In this document: positions 1-6,311 of the stretch, piece after piece | Layout: every line of letters starts with the position of its first letter | Position numbering within the stretch: the stretch's first letter is position 1 | Source: an uncultured Porphyromonadaceae bacterium | Lineage (GTDB): Bacteria; Bacteroidota; Bacteroidia; Bacteroidales; Muribaculaceae | Assembly: GCA_900541555.1 (NCBI GenBank) | Contig: UQKE01000061.1 | Span: forward strand, 1 to 10,006 | Length of the DNA stretch: 10,006 bases | Reading direction: 5' to 3' | Made by a program: the position numbers and the translations under genes | The notes under the pieces: generated by a model | Seen by the model: only the letters and a program-made list of their open reading frames with translations | Told to the model about the DNA's origin: nothing | Database searches by the model: none

Positions 1-11
1 GGGGTTGACCC

Positions 12-29
12 ACAGCCGCAAAGCGGCTT
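12..29. repeat. Short GC-rich palindrome, copy 1
   Basis: AGCCGC, loop AAA, GCGGCT forms a perfect 6-bp hairpin at 14-28. An 18-base string around it recurs in reverse complement at 8608-8625, so it is a dispersed repeat rather than a local accident. It could act as a transcription end signal of a gene to the left, but no strong T run follows. Confidence 0.6.
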
Positions 30-35
30 TGTTCA

Positions 36-63
36 GTTGAGGGTTGAGGGTTGAGAGTTGAGA
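36..63. repeat. Tandem heptamer repeat (GTTGAGG/GTTGAGA)
   Basis: Four heptamers lie head to tail: GTTGAGG at 36-42 and 43-49, GTTGAGA at 50-56 and 57-63. The same heptamers appear as reverse complements at 236-254, on the far side of repeat copy A, so the two runs bracket that element as an extended inverted repeat. Related strings also occur inside the element near 110-120. Confidence 0.8.
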
Positions 64-231
64 GACCGGCAGATTGGGAAACGCACGGTTATATGCAACT
101 CAACCATAAACTCTCAACTCTAAACCATTTCTGAACCCCTCTGTTTTTCCTGCGGAAAAACTTTCTAAGGTATTAACGTGCTGCGCACGTGAACAGAGGA
201 GAACATCGCGCGTTTGCCTAACTTCACCGAC
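64..231 (+). repeat. Structured dispersed repeat, copy A (full length)
   Basis: About 168 bases, aligning over most of its length with copy B at 2702-2863. The right terminal repeat (210-231) is well kept and the left one (64-84) is degraded. The core has a closing stem CCCCTCTG (136-143) with CAGAGGAG (194-201), a hairpin TTTTTCC-TGC-GGAAAAA (144-160), a hairpin ACGTGC-TGC-GCACGT (176-190) and the tail CAGAGGAGAACATCGC (194-209). No protein is encoded. The terminal inverted repeats and lack of coding suggest a MITE-like or REP-like element; whether it acts as DNA or RNA is unknown. Confidence 0.75.
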
Positions 232-285
232 TTTTCAACCCTCAACTCTCAACCGCTTCATCCCGACTTGCGAGAAAATACCATG

Positions 286-330
286 CAAAAAACAAACGAA
301 GCATCTAATATGTGGAATATCAGACGCTTC
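286..330 (-). terminator. Intrinsic terminator of tRNA-Arg
   Basis: Read on the minus strand, a 9-bp stem (330-322 with 306-298, one G-U pair, 15-base loop) is followed by a T-rich run (GTTTGTTTTTT, 296-286). It begins 13 bases past the 3' end of the tRNA, the expected place for a single-gene tRNA unit. Confidence 0.75.
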
Positions 331-342
331 GTCCTCGCTTTG

Positions 343-414
343 TACGCCCGTGGGGAGTCGAACCCCAATCGTCGGAACCGGAATCCGAAATTCTATCCAT
401 TGAACTACGGGCGC
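343..414 (-). tRNA. tRNA-Arg (anticodon CCG)
   Basis: A full cloverleaf folds from the minus strand. The acceptor stem is GCGCCCG with CGGGCGT, closing on a G-U pair. The D stem GTTC/GAAT has an 8-base loop. The anticodon stem TCGGA/TCCGA holds the loop TTCCGGT, giving anticodon CCG, which reads the arginine codon CGG. The variable region has 4 bases. The T arm is TGGGG-TTCGACT-CCCCA and the discriminator base is A. Total length is 72 bases. The 3' CCA is not encoded, so it must be added after transcription. The gene has its own promoter (435-466) and terminator (286-330). Confidence 0.95.
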
Positions 415-434
415 ATTTTCTCGAAATGCGGTGG

Positions 435-466
435 CAAAAGTAGCAAATAAATATTAGCTTTGCAAT
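435..466 (-). promoter_or_regulatory. Promoter of tRNA-Arg
   Basis: On the minus strand, ATTG (466-463), a 20-base spacer and TACTTTTG (442-435) match the Bacteroidota -33/-7 consensus with TAnnTTTG intact. The predicted start is near 427, about 13 bases before the mature tRNA. The box region overlaps the ung promoter on the other strand. Confidence 0.7.
455..462 (+). promoter_or_regulatory. Promoter -7 box of ung
   Basis: TAGCTTTG matches TAnnTTTG exactly and lies 22 bases before the ung ATG. No good -33 TTG is found about 20 bases upstream, so the call rests on the -7 box and position. It sits between the -33 and -7 boxes of the divergent tRNA promoter. Confidence 0.5.
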
Positions 467-484
467 ATTGAAACTTCATAAAAC

Positions 485-1147
485 ATGGATGTACGGATAG
501 AACAAGGCTGGAAGCAAGAGTTGAGCGCGGAATTCGACAAAGAATATTTTCGCCGGTTGGCAACCTATGTGAAGCACGAATATGCCACCTCGCGCATCTA
601 TCCGCCCGGCAGCCGGATTTTCGCAGCGTTCGACGCCACGCCGTTCGACAAAGTGAAAGTCGTCATCCTCGGGCAAGACCCCTACCACGAAGAAGGACAA
701 GCCAACGGACTGTGTTTCTCCGTCAACGACGGCGTCCCGTTTCCGCCCTCGCTGATGAACATTTTCAAGGAAATCAAGTCCGACATCGGCACCGACATCC
801 CCCGCAGCGGCGACTTGTCGCGCTGGGCACGCCAAGGAGTGCTGCTGCTCAACGCCACGCTGACCGTCCGCGCCCATGCTGCCGGTTCGCATCAAGGGCA
901 AGGCTGGGAAACGTTTACCGACGAAGCCATCGCCCGCCTTGCGACGCGGCGCGAACACATTGTGTTCATGCTCTGGGGCGCATACGCCATCCGGAAAGGC
1001 GCGTTTATCGACCGCGAACGCCATTTGGTGCTCACTTCGCCCCACCCCTCTCCGCTATCGGCCCATCGCGGCTTTTTCGGCAACCACCATTTCTCCCAAG
1101 CAAATGCCTATTTGGCAGCCCACGGAGAAACGCCAATCGAATGGTAA
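485..1147 (+). CDS. ung: Uracil-DNA glycosylase, family 1
   Basis: Removes uracil from DNA by cutting the N-glycosidic bond, the first step of base excision repair after cytosine deamination or dUMP incorporation. The 220 residues match the usual length of bacterial Ung. Diagnostic motifs are all present: the water-activating loop GQDPYH at 63-68 with catalytic Asp65, the uracil-recognition stretch LLNATLTV at 121-128 with Asn123, and the leucine-loop motif HPSPLSAHRGFFG at 187-199 with His187. The start at 485 gives the expected N-terminus and leaves a short leader after the -7 box. The next gene begins 21 bases after the stop, so the two are probably cotranscribed. Confidence 0.97.
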   Translation: MDVRIEQGWKQELSAEFDKEYFRRLATYVKHEYATSRIYPPGSRIFAAFDATPFDKVKVVILGQDPYHEEGQANGLCFSVNDGVPFPPSLMNIFKEIKSDIGTDIPRSGDLSRWARQGVLLLNATLTVRAHAAGSHQGQGWETFTDEAIARLATRREHIVFMLWGAYAIRKGAFIDRERHLVLTSPHPSPLSAHRGFFGNHHFSQANAYLAAHGETPIEW

Positions 1148-1168
1148 AACCAAACACACAACCCCGTC

Positions 1169-2434
1169 ATGAATCCCTACGCCAGACACTTCGCAACAAT
1201 CATCCTCGCAATCGCCGCATCCGTCGCCGCCTATGCCACGGACACGCGCACAGCCATTTTCGACAGCAATTTCCGCTCGCTGAGAGCTTGCACGGAGAGC
1301 AACTACTACGCGCCGCCCGTCGTCGAGCTGGGCGGAGACGACCGCGTGCGCATCGAATTCGACGAAATGTCGCCCGAAATGCGCTACATGCGCTATTCAT
1401 TGCTCCACTGCGACGCCAACTGGCAACCGTCGCAACTCGTCGAAAGCGACTACGTCGACGGATTCAACGAAGCCGACATCGAAGAATACGACTTCTCATC
1501 GGGCACTTTCGCCAACTACGTGCACTACGGCATCAGCCTGCCCAACGAAGACATGCCGATTCTCCTATCGGGCAACTACCTGCTGCGAGTCTATCCGGAA
1601 GAAGACTCGGAAAACACATTGTTGCAAGTGAGATTCTCCATCGTCGAAAAGGCAGTCGACATCTTCGCCGAAGTGACATCGCGCACCGACATCGACTACA
1701 ACAAGAGTCACCAACAAGTAGCCGTGACAGTCGACACGAAAGACTATCGCGTCGAAAACATGTATGCCGACTTGAAAGTCGTCGTCACGCAAAATGCACG
1801 CTCCGACAACGAAGCAATCGTAACCAACCCTTTGAGGGTGAGCAGCAACAAGGCGTTTTTCGAACACGACAGGAAACTGATATTCCCCGCCGGAAACGAA
1901 TTTCGCCGCTTCGAAATGACCACAACCAACTACATCGGAATGGGCATCGACCGATACGCCTACCACGACCCGTTCTACCATGCCGAACTGAAAATCGACG
2001 AACCGCGTTGCTACGGCTCGTACACCTACGACCAAACGCAATACGGGCGCTTCACCATCCGCGAAAGCAACGCTTTCGATTCCAACACCGGAGCCGATTA
2101 CATGATTGTCCATTTCGCGCTCGACATCCCAAGGCAATCGGGTGGCGACATATTTGTGGACGGAGAATTCACGCAACACAACTTCACCAACGCCAACCGG
2201 ATGCATTTCAACGAAGCGACCAACCGCTACGAACTCGACATGCCGCTCAAACAAGGCGCCTACAACTATCAATACCTTTGGCTTCCCCACGGAAGCAAGG
2301 CTGCGCTTACAGCCCCAATCGAAGGCGATTTCTATCAAACCGTCAACGAATACCAAATAAAAGTGTACAACCGAAGGCTCGGCGAACGATACGACCGGCT
2401 CATCGGCTACACCGTGCTTTATTCCGGACAATAA
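1169..2434 (+). CDS. T9SS Plug-family protein (DUF5103)
   Basis: 421 residues. A signal peptide (positive N-terminus, hydrophobic core at about 9-20, likely cleavage after AYA at 23) sends it to the periplasm. Residues 77-142 carry the hallmark of the family formerly called DUF5103: YSLLHCDANWQPS, then DYVDGF, an S-G-T-x-x-x-Y-x-HY stretch and SGNYLLRVYP. The rest is beta-rich. In Flavobacterium johnsoniae the Plug protein blocks the periplasmic mouth of the SprA translocon of the type IX secretion system when no cargo is passing (published structural work). The role here is inferred from family membership. No other T9SS gene is in the window, so it does not prove a complete system. Family assignment is firm, function less so. 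It follows ung closely and has no strong terminator of its own; read-through could stop at the terminator at 2637-2668. Confidence 0.85.
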   Translation: MNPYARHFATIILAIAASVAAYATDTRTAIFDSNFRSLRACTESNYYAPPVVELGGDDRVRIEFDEMSPEMRYMRYSLLHCDANWQPSQLVESDYVDGFNEADIEEYDFSSGTFANYVHYGISLPNEDMPILLSGNYLLRVYPEEDSENTLLQVRFSIVEKAVDIFAEVTSRTDIDYNKSHQQVAVTVDTKDYRVENMYADLKVVVTQNARSDNEAIVTNPLRVSSNKAFFEHDRKLIFPAGNEFRRFEMTTTNYIGMGIDRYAYHDPFYHAELKIDEPRCYGSYTYDQTQYGRFTIRESNAFDSNTGADYMIVHFALDIPRQSGGDIFVDGEFTQHNFTNANRMHFNEATNRYELDMPLKQGAYNYQYLWLPHGSKAALTAPIEGDFYQTVNEYQIKVYNRRLGERYDRLIGYTVLYSGQ

Positions 2435-2570
2435 TCCCTTTTCTGACGGTCTATTCCGGATAGCTTCCGGCCAAGCCTGCCCGAAAAAAACATATGCATC
2501 GGATTGGGCAACTCCGCGCAGCCCCATTGTTAAAAAATCACAACAAGCGACATGTATTCACACTGCCGCA

Positions 2571-2600
2571 ATTGTTTGTTGCATCTCTTTCGTATATTTG
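2571..2600 (+). promoter_or_regulatory. Promoter of candidate small RNA
   Basis: ATTG (2571-2574), 18 bases, then TATATTTG (2593-2600), an exact TAnnTTTG box. The predicted start is near 2607. No gene start follows within 400 bases, while a strong terminator lies only about 60 bases downstream. Confidence 0.6.
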
Positions 2601-2606
2601 CAATGT

Positions 2607-2668
2607 GTTTTTCATGGTATAGATTTAAGGTTAACCAAATTGGTTGTCGGGAGACAATCAATTTTTTT
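2607..2668 (+). ncRNA. Candidate small RNA or orphan leader, about 60 nt
   Basis: The unit runs from the predicted start after the TATATTTG box to the T run of an intrinsic terminator, with no open frame of note. Within it, AACCA (2633-2637) can pair with TGGTT (2641-2645), which would break the lower part of the terminator stem, so two exclusive folds are possible. The string CATGGTAT, then AGATTTAAGGTTAAC, resembles a motif I remember recurring in Bacteroidales intergenic regions, but I cannot name it or verify that. It could be a trans-acting RNA, an attenuator relic or a by-product of the terminator. Confidence 0.45.
2637..2668 (+). terminator. Intrinsic terminator with GGGA tetraloop
   Basis: A stem of 10-12 bp (2637-2648 with 2653-2664, one G-U pair) closes on GGGA, a GNRA-type loop, and is followed by seven T (2662-2668). 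It ends the candidate small RNA and is also the first strong stop after the ung-Plug operon. Confidence 0.8.
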
Positions 2669-2701
2669 ATTTTCACTCGGCAAAAAGGTCAAAGGTTGAA
2701 A

Positions 2702-2863
2702 GGTCGATGAAGTTAGGCAAACGCACAGTTATGCGCAACTCAACCATAAGTTCTCAACTCTAAACCATTTTTGAACCCCTCCGTTTTCTTCGAAAACACC
2801 TCCCCTATCCGCGCTTTACGCGCGGCAGAGGAGGACATTGCGCGTTTGCCAATTTCACCGACC
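2702..2863 (+). repeat. Structured dispersed repeat, copy B (full length)
   Basis: A 162-base element with terminal inverted repeats of about 22 bases (2702-2724 and 2842-2863, about three differences) sharing the inner string GGCAAACGC. The interior matches copy A closely over about 60 bases after the left end. The core has hairpins GTTTTC-TTC-GAAAAC (2783-2797) and CCGCGC-TTTAC-GCGCGG (2809-2825), then the tail CAGAGGAGGACATTGC (2826-2841). It has no coding capacity. The terminal repeats suggest a MITE-like origin; no clear target-site duplication is visible. Confidence 0.8.
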
Positions 2864-2948
2864 TCTTAACCATAGACCGTTACAATTCGTCTTGTTTTCC
2901 GAGACGCATCTTGCCTCATTCAGAGATAATGCAAATTGCGTTTTCATC

Positions 2949-2962
2949 GGCAAAATTTTGCC
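2949..2962. promoter_or_regulatory. Perfect 14-base palindrome, possible operator
   Basis: GGCAAAATTTTGCC is a perfect palindrome that contains the -33 TTTG (2957-2960) of the lipoprotein promoter. A bound dimeric repressor would block the promoter. No regulator is known for it; this is inference from position and symmetry. Confidence 0.35.
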
Positions 2963-2988
2963 AATCGAAACGGAAAAGCGTACCTTTA
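2957..2988 (+). promoter_or_regulatory. Promoter of DUF3298 lipoprotein gene
   Basis: TTTG (2957-2960), exactly 20 bases, then TACCTTTA (2981-2988), one mismatch to TAnnTTTG. The predicted start near 2995 leaves a leader of about 20 bases before the ATG at 3014. Confidence 0.6.
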
Positions 2989-3013
2989 CACGCCATAACA
3001 AAATTTTCGCGAC

Positions 3014-3838
3014 ATGAAAAAAATTTTTTTGTACTCATTAGCCATCGTGCTTTTGGCATCCTGCGATGAAAAAAAAGTTGGAAATGCAGAACAGAACGAA
3101 TCAGCGTTGAGCGAATTGCGCGCTGCCACGGTCAATAAAAAATACGAACTTTTACTGCCCGACAGCTTGAAATATGCCGACGACCGCTTCTTTTCCGAAT
3201 TGGACATTTTCATCAGCTGGCCCGAAAAAATCAACGGGAAAACGCCGGCCGAATTGCAACAACGCATTTTGGCCAAAGCTTTCGGAGAAAGAAAAACTCC
3301 TTATAAAAACCTTGAAGAGGCTTTGAACGCCGTGAAATCCGAACCGCTCGGCTATGCCGACGAACCCGGCGTGACCCAAAAAGAAATATCGGCAATCCCC
3401 GATTCCGCGTTGCGCACATCGACGCTGCTCGTAGAAGCCTATCCGGCATATATGAACAACCGCCTATGGACCTACTACGTTGTAAACTACACCTATTATG
3501 CCGGCGCAGCCCACGGCCTCGAGAACGATTACTACATCAATTACGACGTGAAAAGCGGGAAAACAATCACCATCGGGCAATTGTTTTCCGACATTGCAGC
3601 CGTGAAAGAATGCATCAATCGCGAGCTATCCCGCAACCAACAATACAAAGGCTATTTGCTTGTCGACGAAGTCCCCAATCCGGAAAATTTCCATGTGAGC
3701 AATTATTCCATCACCTTCGTGTTCAACCGATACGAAGTGGCCGCCTATGCAGCAGGCGCAGTCTCTGTGGAAATTCCCTTCTACGAATTGTCCGACTACA
3801 TGACCGACTACGGGAAAACATTATTCCAACTGCAATAG
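3014..3838 (+). CDS. DUF3298 (RsiV-like) lipoprotein
   Basis: 274 residues. A lipoprotein signal peptide ends in the lipobox LASC with Cys17 as the lipidated residue. The acidic DE directly after the cysteine recalls Bacteroidota surface-export signals, so exposure on the cell surface is possible but not shown. The C-terminal half carries DUF3298 features: YYAGAAHGLENDYYINYD at 161-178 followed by GKTITIGQLF at 182-191, then an F-x-x-YEVAAYAAG-x-x-x-VEIPF segment at 237-256. Members include the anti-sigma factor RsiV and many Bacteroidota lipoproteins of unknown role; RsiV binds lysozyme, but nothing here shows such binding. No sigma factor gene is adjacent. The gene stands alone, with its own promoter and a strong terminator. 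Confidence 0.85.
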   Translation: MKKIFLYSLAIVLLASCDEKKVGNAEQNESALSELRAATVNKKYELLLPDSLKYADDRFFSELDIFISWPEKINGKTPAELQQRILAKAFGERKTPYKNLEEALNAVKSEPLGYADEPGVTQKEISAIPDSALRTSTLLVEAYPAYMNNRLWTYYVVNYTYYAGAAHGLENDYYINYDVKSGKTITIGQLFSDIAAVKECINRELSRNQQYKGYLLVDEVPNPENFHVSNYSITFVFNRYEVAAYAAGAVSVEIPFYELSDYMTDYGKTLFQLQ

Positions 3839-3861
3839 CATCAACAAGTTACAAGCTCGAA

Positions 3862-3915
3862 ACGGCACAAGAAACTGCGCAATATAAGCGGTTTTTTGTG
3901 CCGTCTGTTTTTTTT
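3862..3915 (+). terminator. Strong intrinsic terminator of lipoprotein gene
   Basis: The left arm (3862-3874, ACGGCACAAGAAA) pairs with the right arm (3892-3904) over 13 bp with one G-U pair. A further 4 bp inside (3875-3878 with 3888-3891) extends the stem, and eight T follow (3908-3915). It begins 23 bases after the stop codon. Confidence 0.85.
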
Positions 3916-3926
3916 GTCTAATTTTG
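3895..3926 (+). promoter_or_regulatory. Promoter of topA, overlapping the terminator
   Basis: TTTG (3895-3898), exactly 20 bases, then TAATTTTG (3919-3926), an exact TAnnTTTG box. The -33 box lies in the right arm of the upstream terminator. The -7 box overlaps an inverted repeat TTTTGCG-G-CGCAAAA (3922-3936), a possible operator. The predicted start near 3933 gives a leader of about 40 bases. Confidence 0.7.
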
Positions 3927-3971
3927 CGGCGCAAAAAGACAAAATAAACCGATCGAGAAGATACACGAAAT

Positions 3972-6308
3972 ATGTCGAAGAATTTGGTTATAGTTGAGTC
4001 GCCGGCAAAAGCGAAGACTATCGAGAAATTTTTAGGGAAAGATTTTAAGGTCATGTCGAGCTACGGCCATATCCGCGATTTGCAAAAGAAAGATTTCAGC
4101 ATCGACACCACAAAGGATTATCGCCCCGTCTATGTAATTCCCGACGACAAAAAGGAATTAGTCAAGCAATTGAAAGCCGAAGCAAAAAAGGCCGACATCG
4201 TTTGGCTCGCGTCCGATGAAGACCGCGAAGGAGAAGCCATTGCATGGCATTTGTATGAAGTGCTCGGATTGACGGCGGAAAAAACCAAACGAATCGTGTT
4301 CCACGAGATAACAAAAGACGCAATATTAAATGCCATAAAAAATCCGCGCGGAATCGACATGGACCGCGTAAACGCGCAGCAAGCACGCCGCGTGCTCGAC
4401 CGCATCGTCGGATTCGAATTGTCGCCCGTCTTGTGGAAAAAAATCAAGCCGGCGCTATCGGCAGGCCGCGTGCAAAGCGTAGCCGTGCGATTGATTGTGG
4501 AGCGGGAAAAAGAAATCAGGAATTTCCAACCGGAAGAATACTACCGCGTGACAGCCGTTTTCTCCCAAAACGAAAAGGCGCAACCCATCCGCGCCGAACT
4601 GAACACGCGCCTCAAAACCAAAGAAGAAGCGCAAGCGTTTCTCGAAGCATGCGCAAAATCCACATTCTCGGTGACCGAACTCACTGTGAAACCCGCCACC
4701 AAAACGCCGGCGCCGCCATTCACAACGTCGACCCTCCAACAGGAAGCATCGCGCAAGCTCGGCTTTTCCGTGGCACAAACCATGTCGATAGCACAACGCT
4801 TGTATGAATCAGGATTGATCACATACATGCGTACCGACTCTGTCAACCTGTCGGAACTCGCACTGTCGACAACATGCAAAGAAATCAAAGACGAATTTGG
4901 CGACCAATACTACAAACGCCGCACTTTCCACACAACATCGAAAGGTGCGCAAGAAGCCCACGAAGCCATTCGCCCAACTTATGCATCCAATCGGGATATC
5001 TCCGGCACGCCGCAAGAAAAACGCTTATACGACCTCATCTGGAAACGCACCATCGCCACCCAAATGGCCGATGCCATTTTGGAAAAGACGACAGTCGAAA
5101 TATCGATGAGCGAACGGAAAGAAAAATTCATAGCAACGGGCGAAGTAGTGAAATTCGAAGGATTCCTGCATGTGTATAAAGAGTCGAACGACGAAGAATC
5201 CTCCGACGACAAAGCAGACGAATCGCACCTCCCCGCGCTGGCAACAGGAGAAACGCTCTTGCTGAAAGAAAGCGACGCCACCCAACGCTTCACGCAACAA
5301 CCGCCACGCTACACGGAGGCCATGCTCGTGCGGAAACTGGAAGAGCTGGGCATCGGGCGGCCTTCGACCTACGCCCCGACCATTTCCACCATCCAAAACC
5401 GCGACTATGTGGAAAAAGGCGAAAAAACAGGCGAGAAACACCGCATTTGCACGCTCTCGCTGAGCGGCGGCACCATCAAGGAATCTTTCAAAACAGAATC
5501 CTACGGCAGCGAAAAAAACAAATTGATTCCTACCGACGTGGGCATGGTCGTAAACGACTTTTTGCAAGAATATTTCCCCGACATCATGGATTACAACTTC
5601 ACGGCCAACGTGGAGGAAAAATTCGACCATATCGCGGCAGGCGAATCGAAATGGAATGATGAAATAGCCCAATTCTACAACTTGTTTCATCCGGAAGTGG
5701 AGAAAGTGTCCAACTTGCGTCTCGAACACAAGGTGGGCGAACGCGTGTTGGGCGTAGACCCGAAGACGGGTAAAGAAGTCTCGGTGAAAATAGGCCGTTT
5801 CGGCCCGCTTGTGCAATTGGGCACAGCCGACAGCACGGAAAAACCCGCGTTTGCCTCGCTCAGAAAAGACCAATCGGTCAACGACATCACGCTGGAAGAA
5901 GCTTTGAAATTGTTTGAGCTTCCGCGCATGTTAGGCACCTATGAAGGCGACGACGTGTCGGCAGCCATCGGGCGCTTCGGCCCCTACGTGAAATACGGCA
6001 ACAAGTACGTATCCATCCCGAAAGGAAAGGAAGCGCAAACAATCAGCCTCGAAGAGGCCATCGACTTGATCAAAGCCAAAGAAGAAGCCGCCCACAACAA
6101 AATCGTGAAAAAATTCGACGAAGAGCCGGATTTGGAAATCCTCAACGGCCCTTACGGCGTATACATCTCCTACAAAAAGAAAAACTATAAAATCCCAAAA
6201 GACAAGGATGCAGCGGCGTTGACACTCGACGAATGCAAAACGATCATAGAAGATGCCGCCAATGCGCCGAAAAAACCGCGCCGCGCAATTCGCCGGAAAA
6301 CGAAATAG
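3972..6308 (+). CDS. topA: DNA topoisomerase I (type IA)
   Basis: Relaxes negatively supercoiled DNA without ATP by cutting and rejoining one strand through a 5'-phosphotyrosine. 778 residues. The Toprim domain spans about 3-115 and shows VESPAKAKTI (Glu9) and SDEDREGE at 81-88, with metal-binding Asp82, Asp84 and Glu86. The catalytic tyrosine is Tyr285 in LITYMRTDS. The central gate domain includes SAGRVQSVAVRLI at 163-175 and PPRYTEAMLV with ELGIGRPSTYAPTI at about 444-471. The C-terminus holds at least three Topo-C repeats (GRFGPLVQLG at about 608, GRFGPYVKYG at 667, GPYGVYISYK at 726) and a basic tail. No paired-cysteine zinc ribbons like those of E. coli TopA are present; from family knowledge this is the usual Bacteroidota form. 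Its stop is 3 bases from that of menA on the other strand. Confidence 0.98.
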   Translation: MSKNLVIVESPAKAKTIEKFLGKDFKVMSSYGHIRDLQKKDFSIDTTKDYRPVYVIPDDKKELVKQLKAEAKKADIVWLASDEDREGEAIAWHLYEVLGLTAEKTKRIVFHEITKDAILNAIKNPRGIDMDRVNAQQARRVLDRIVGFELSPVLWKKIKPALSAGRVQSVAVRLIVEREKEIRNFQPEEYYRVTAVFSQNEKAQPIRAELNTRLKTKEEAQAFLEACAKSTFSVTELTVKPATKTPAPPFTTSTLQQEASRKLGFSVAQTMSIAQRLYESGLITYMRTDSVNLSELALSTTCKEIKDEFGDQYYKRRTFHTTSKGAQEAHEAIRPTYASNRDISGTPQEKRLYDLIWKRTIATQMADAILEKTTVEISMSERKEKFIATGEVVKFEGFLHVYKESNDEESSDDKADESHLPALATGETLLLKESDATQRFTQQPPRYTEAMLVRKLEELGIGRPSTYAPTISTIQNRDYVEKGEKTGEKHRICTLSLSGGTIKESFKTESYGSEKNKLIPTDVGMVVNDFLQEYFPDIMDYNFTANVEEKFDHIAAGESKWNDEIAQFYNLFHPEVEKVSNLRLEHKVGERVLGVDPKTGKEVSVKIGRFGPLVQLGTADSTEKPAFASLRKDQSVNDITLEEALKLFELPRMLGTYEGDDVSAAIGRFGPYVKYGNKYVSIPKGKEAQTISLEEAIDLIKAKEEAAHNKIVKKFDEEPDLEILNGPYGVYISYKKKNYKIPKDKDAAALTLDECKTIIEDAANAPKKPRRAIRRKTK

Positions 6309-6311
6309 CGA

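Larger units (their letters stand above)
1..342. other. Gene-free repeat region at the left edge
   Basis: No convincing gene lies left of the tRNA. In order, the stretch holds a GC-rich palindrome (12-29), four tandem heptamers (36-63), a full copy of a structured repeat (64-231), an inverted run of the heptamer (236-254) and the tRNA terminator (286-330). An open frame that starts at 214 runs through the tRNA antisense and matches nothing recognisable. Confidence 0.7.
2435..3013. other. 579-base gap with sRNA candidate, repeat and promoter
   Basis: No protein gene is supported here. A short hairpin (CCGGA-TAGCT-TCCGG, 2456-2470) follows the Plug gene but has no T run. Then come a promoter-terminator unit (2571-2668), repeat copy B (2702-2863), two short modules shared with the 8350-8802 gap (2891-2909 and 2924-2938), a perfect palindrome (2949-2962) and the lipoprotein promoter (2957-2988). 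Confidence 0.75.

Noticed and set aside
214..450. 78-codon frame over the tRNA
   Set aside because: It runs through the tRNA antisense and repeat DNA, so it is not a believable protein gene.
712..2463. 583-codon open frame on the plus strand across ung and the Plug gene
   Set aside because: It is the alternative frame of two well-recognised genes, very rich in Arg, His and Pro, and resembles no protein. Moderately high GC makes such long shadow frames likely.
2456..2470. Terminator of the Plug gene
   Set aside because: The 5-bp CCGGA/TCCGG hairpin is short and no T run follows. The stronger stop is at 2637-2668.
1565..2527. 320-codon minus-strand open frame opposite the Plug gene
   Set aside because: It is antisense to a gene with clear family motifs and has no promoter, signal or domain of its own.
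64..2863. Copies A and B as a CRISPR array or an IS end pair
   Set aside because: There are no regularly spaced direct repeats, and the 2.5 kb between the copies holds tRNA, ung and Plug genes with no transposase. The copies lie in the same orientation, so a composite transposon is conceivable but unsupported.
5025..5873. 282-codon minus-strand open frame opposite topA
   Set aside because: Antisense shadow of the highly conserved topA reading frame.
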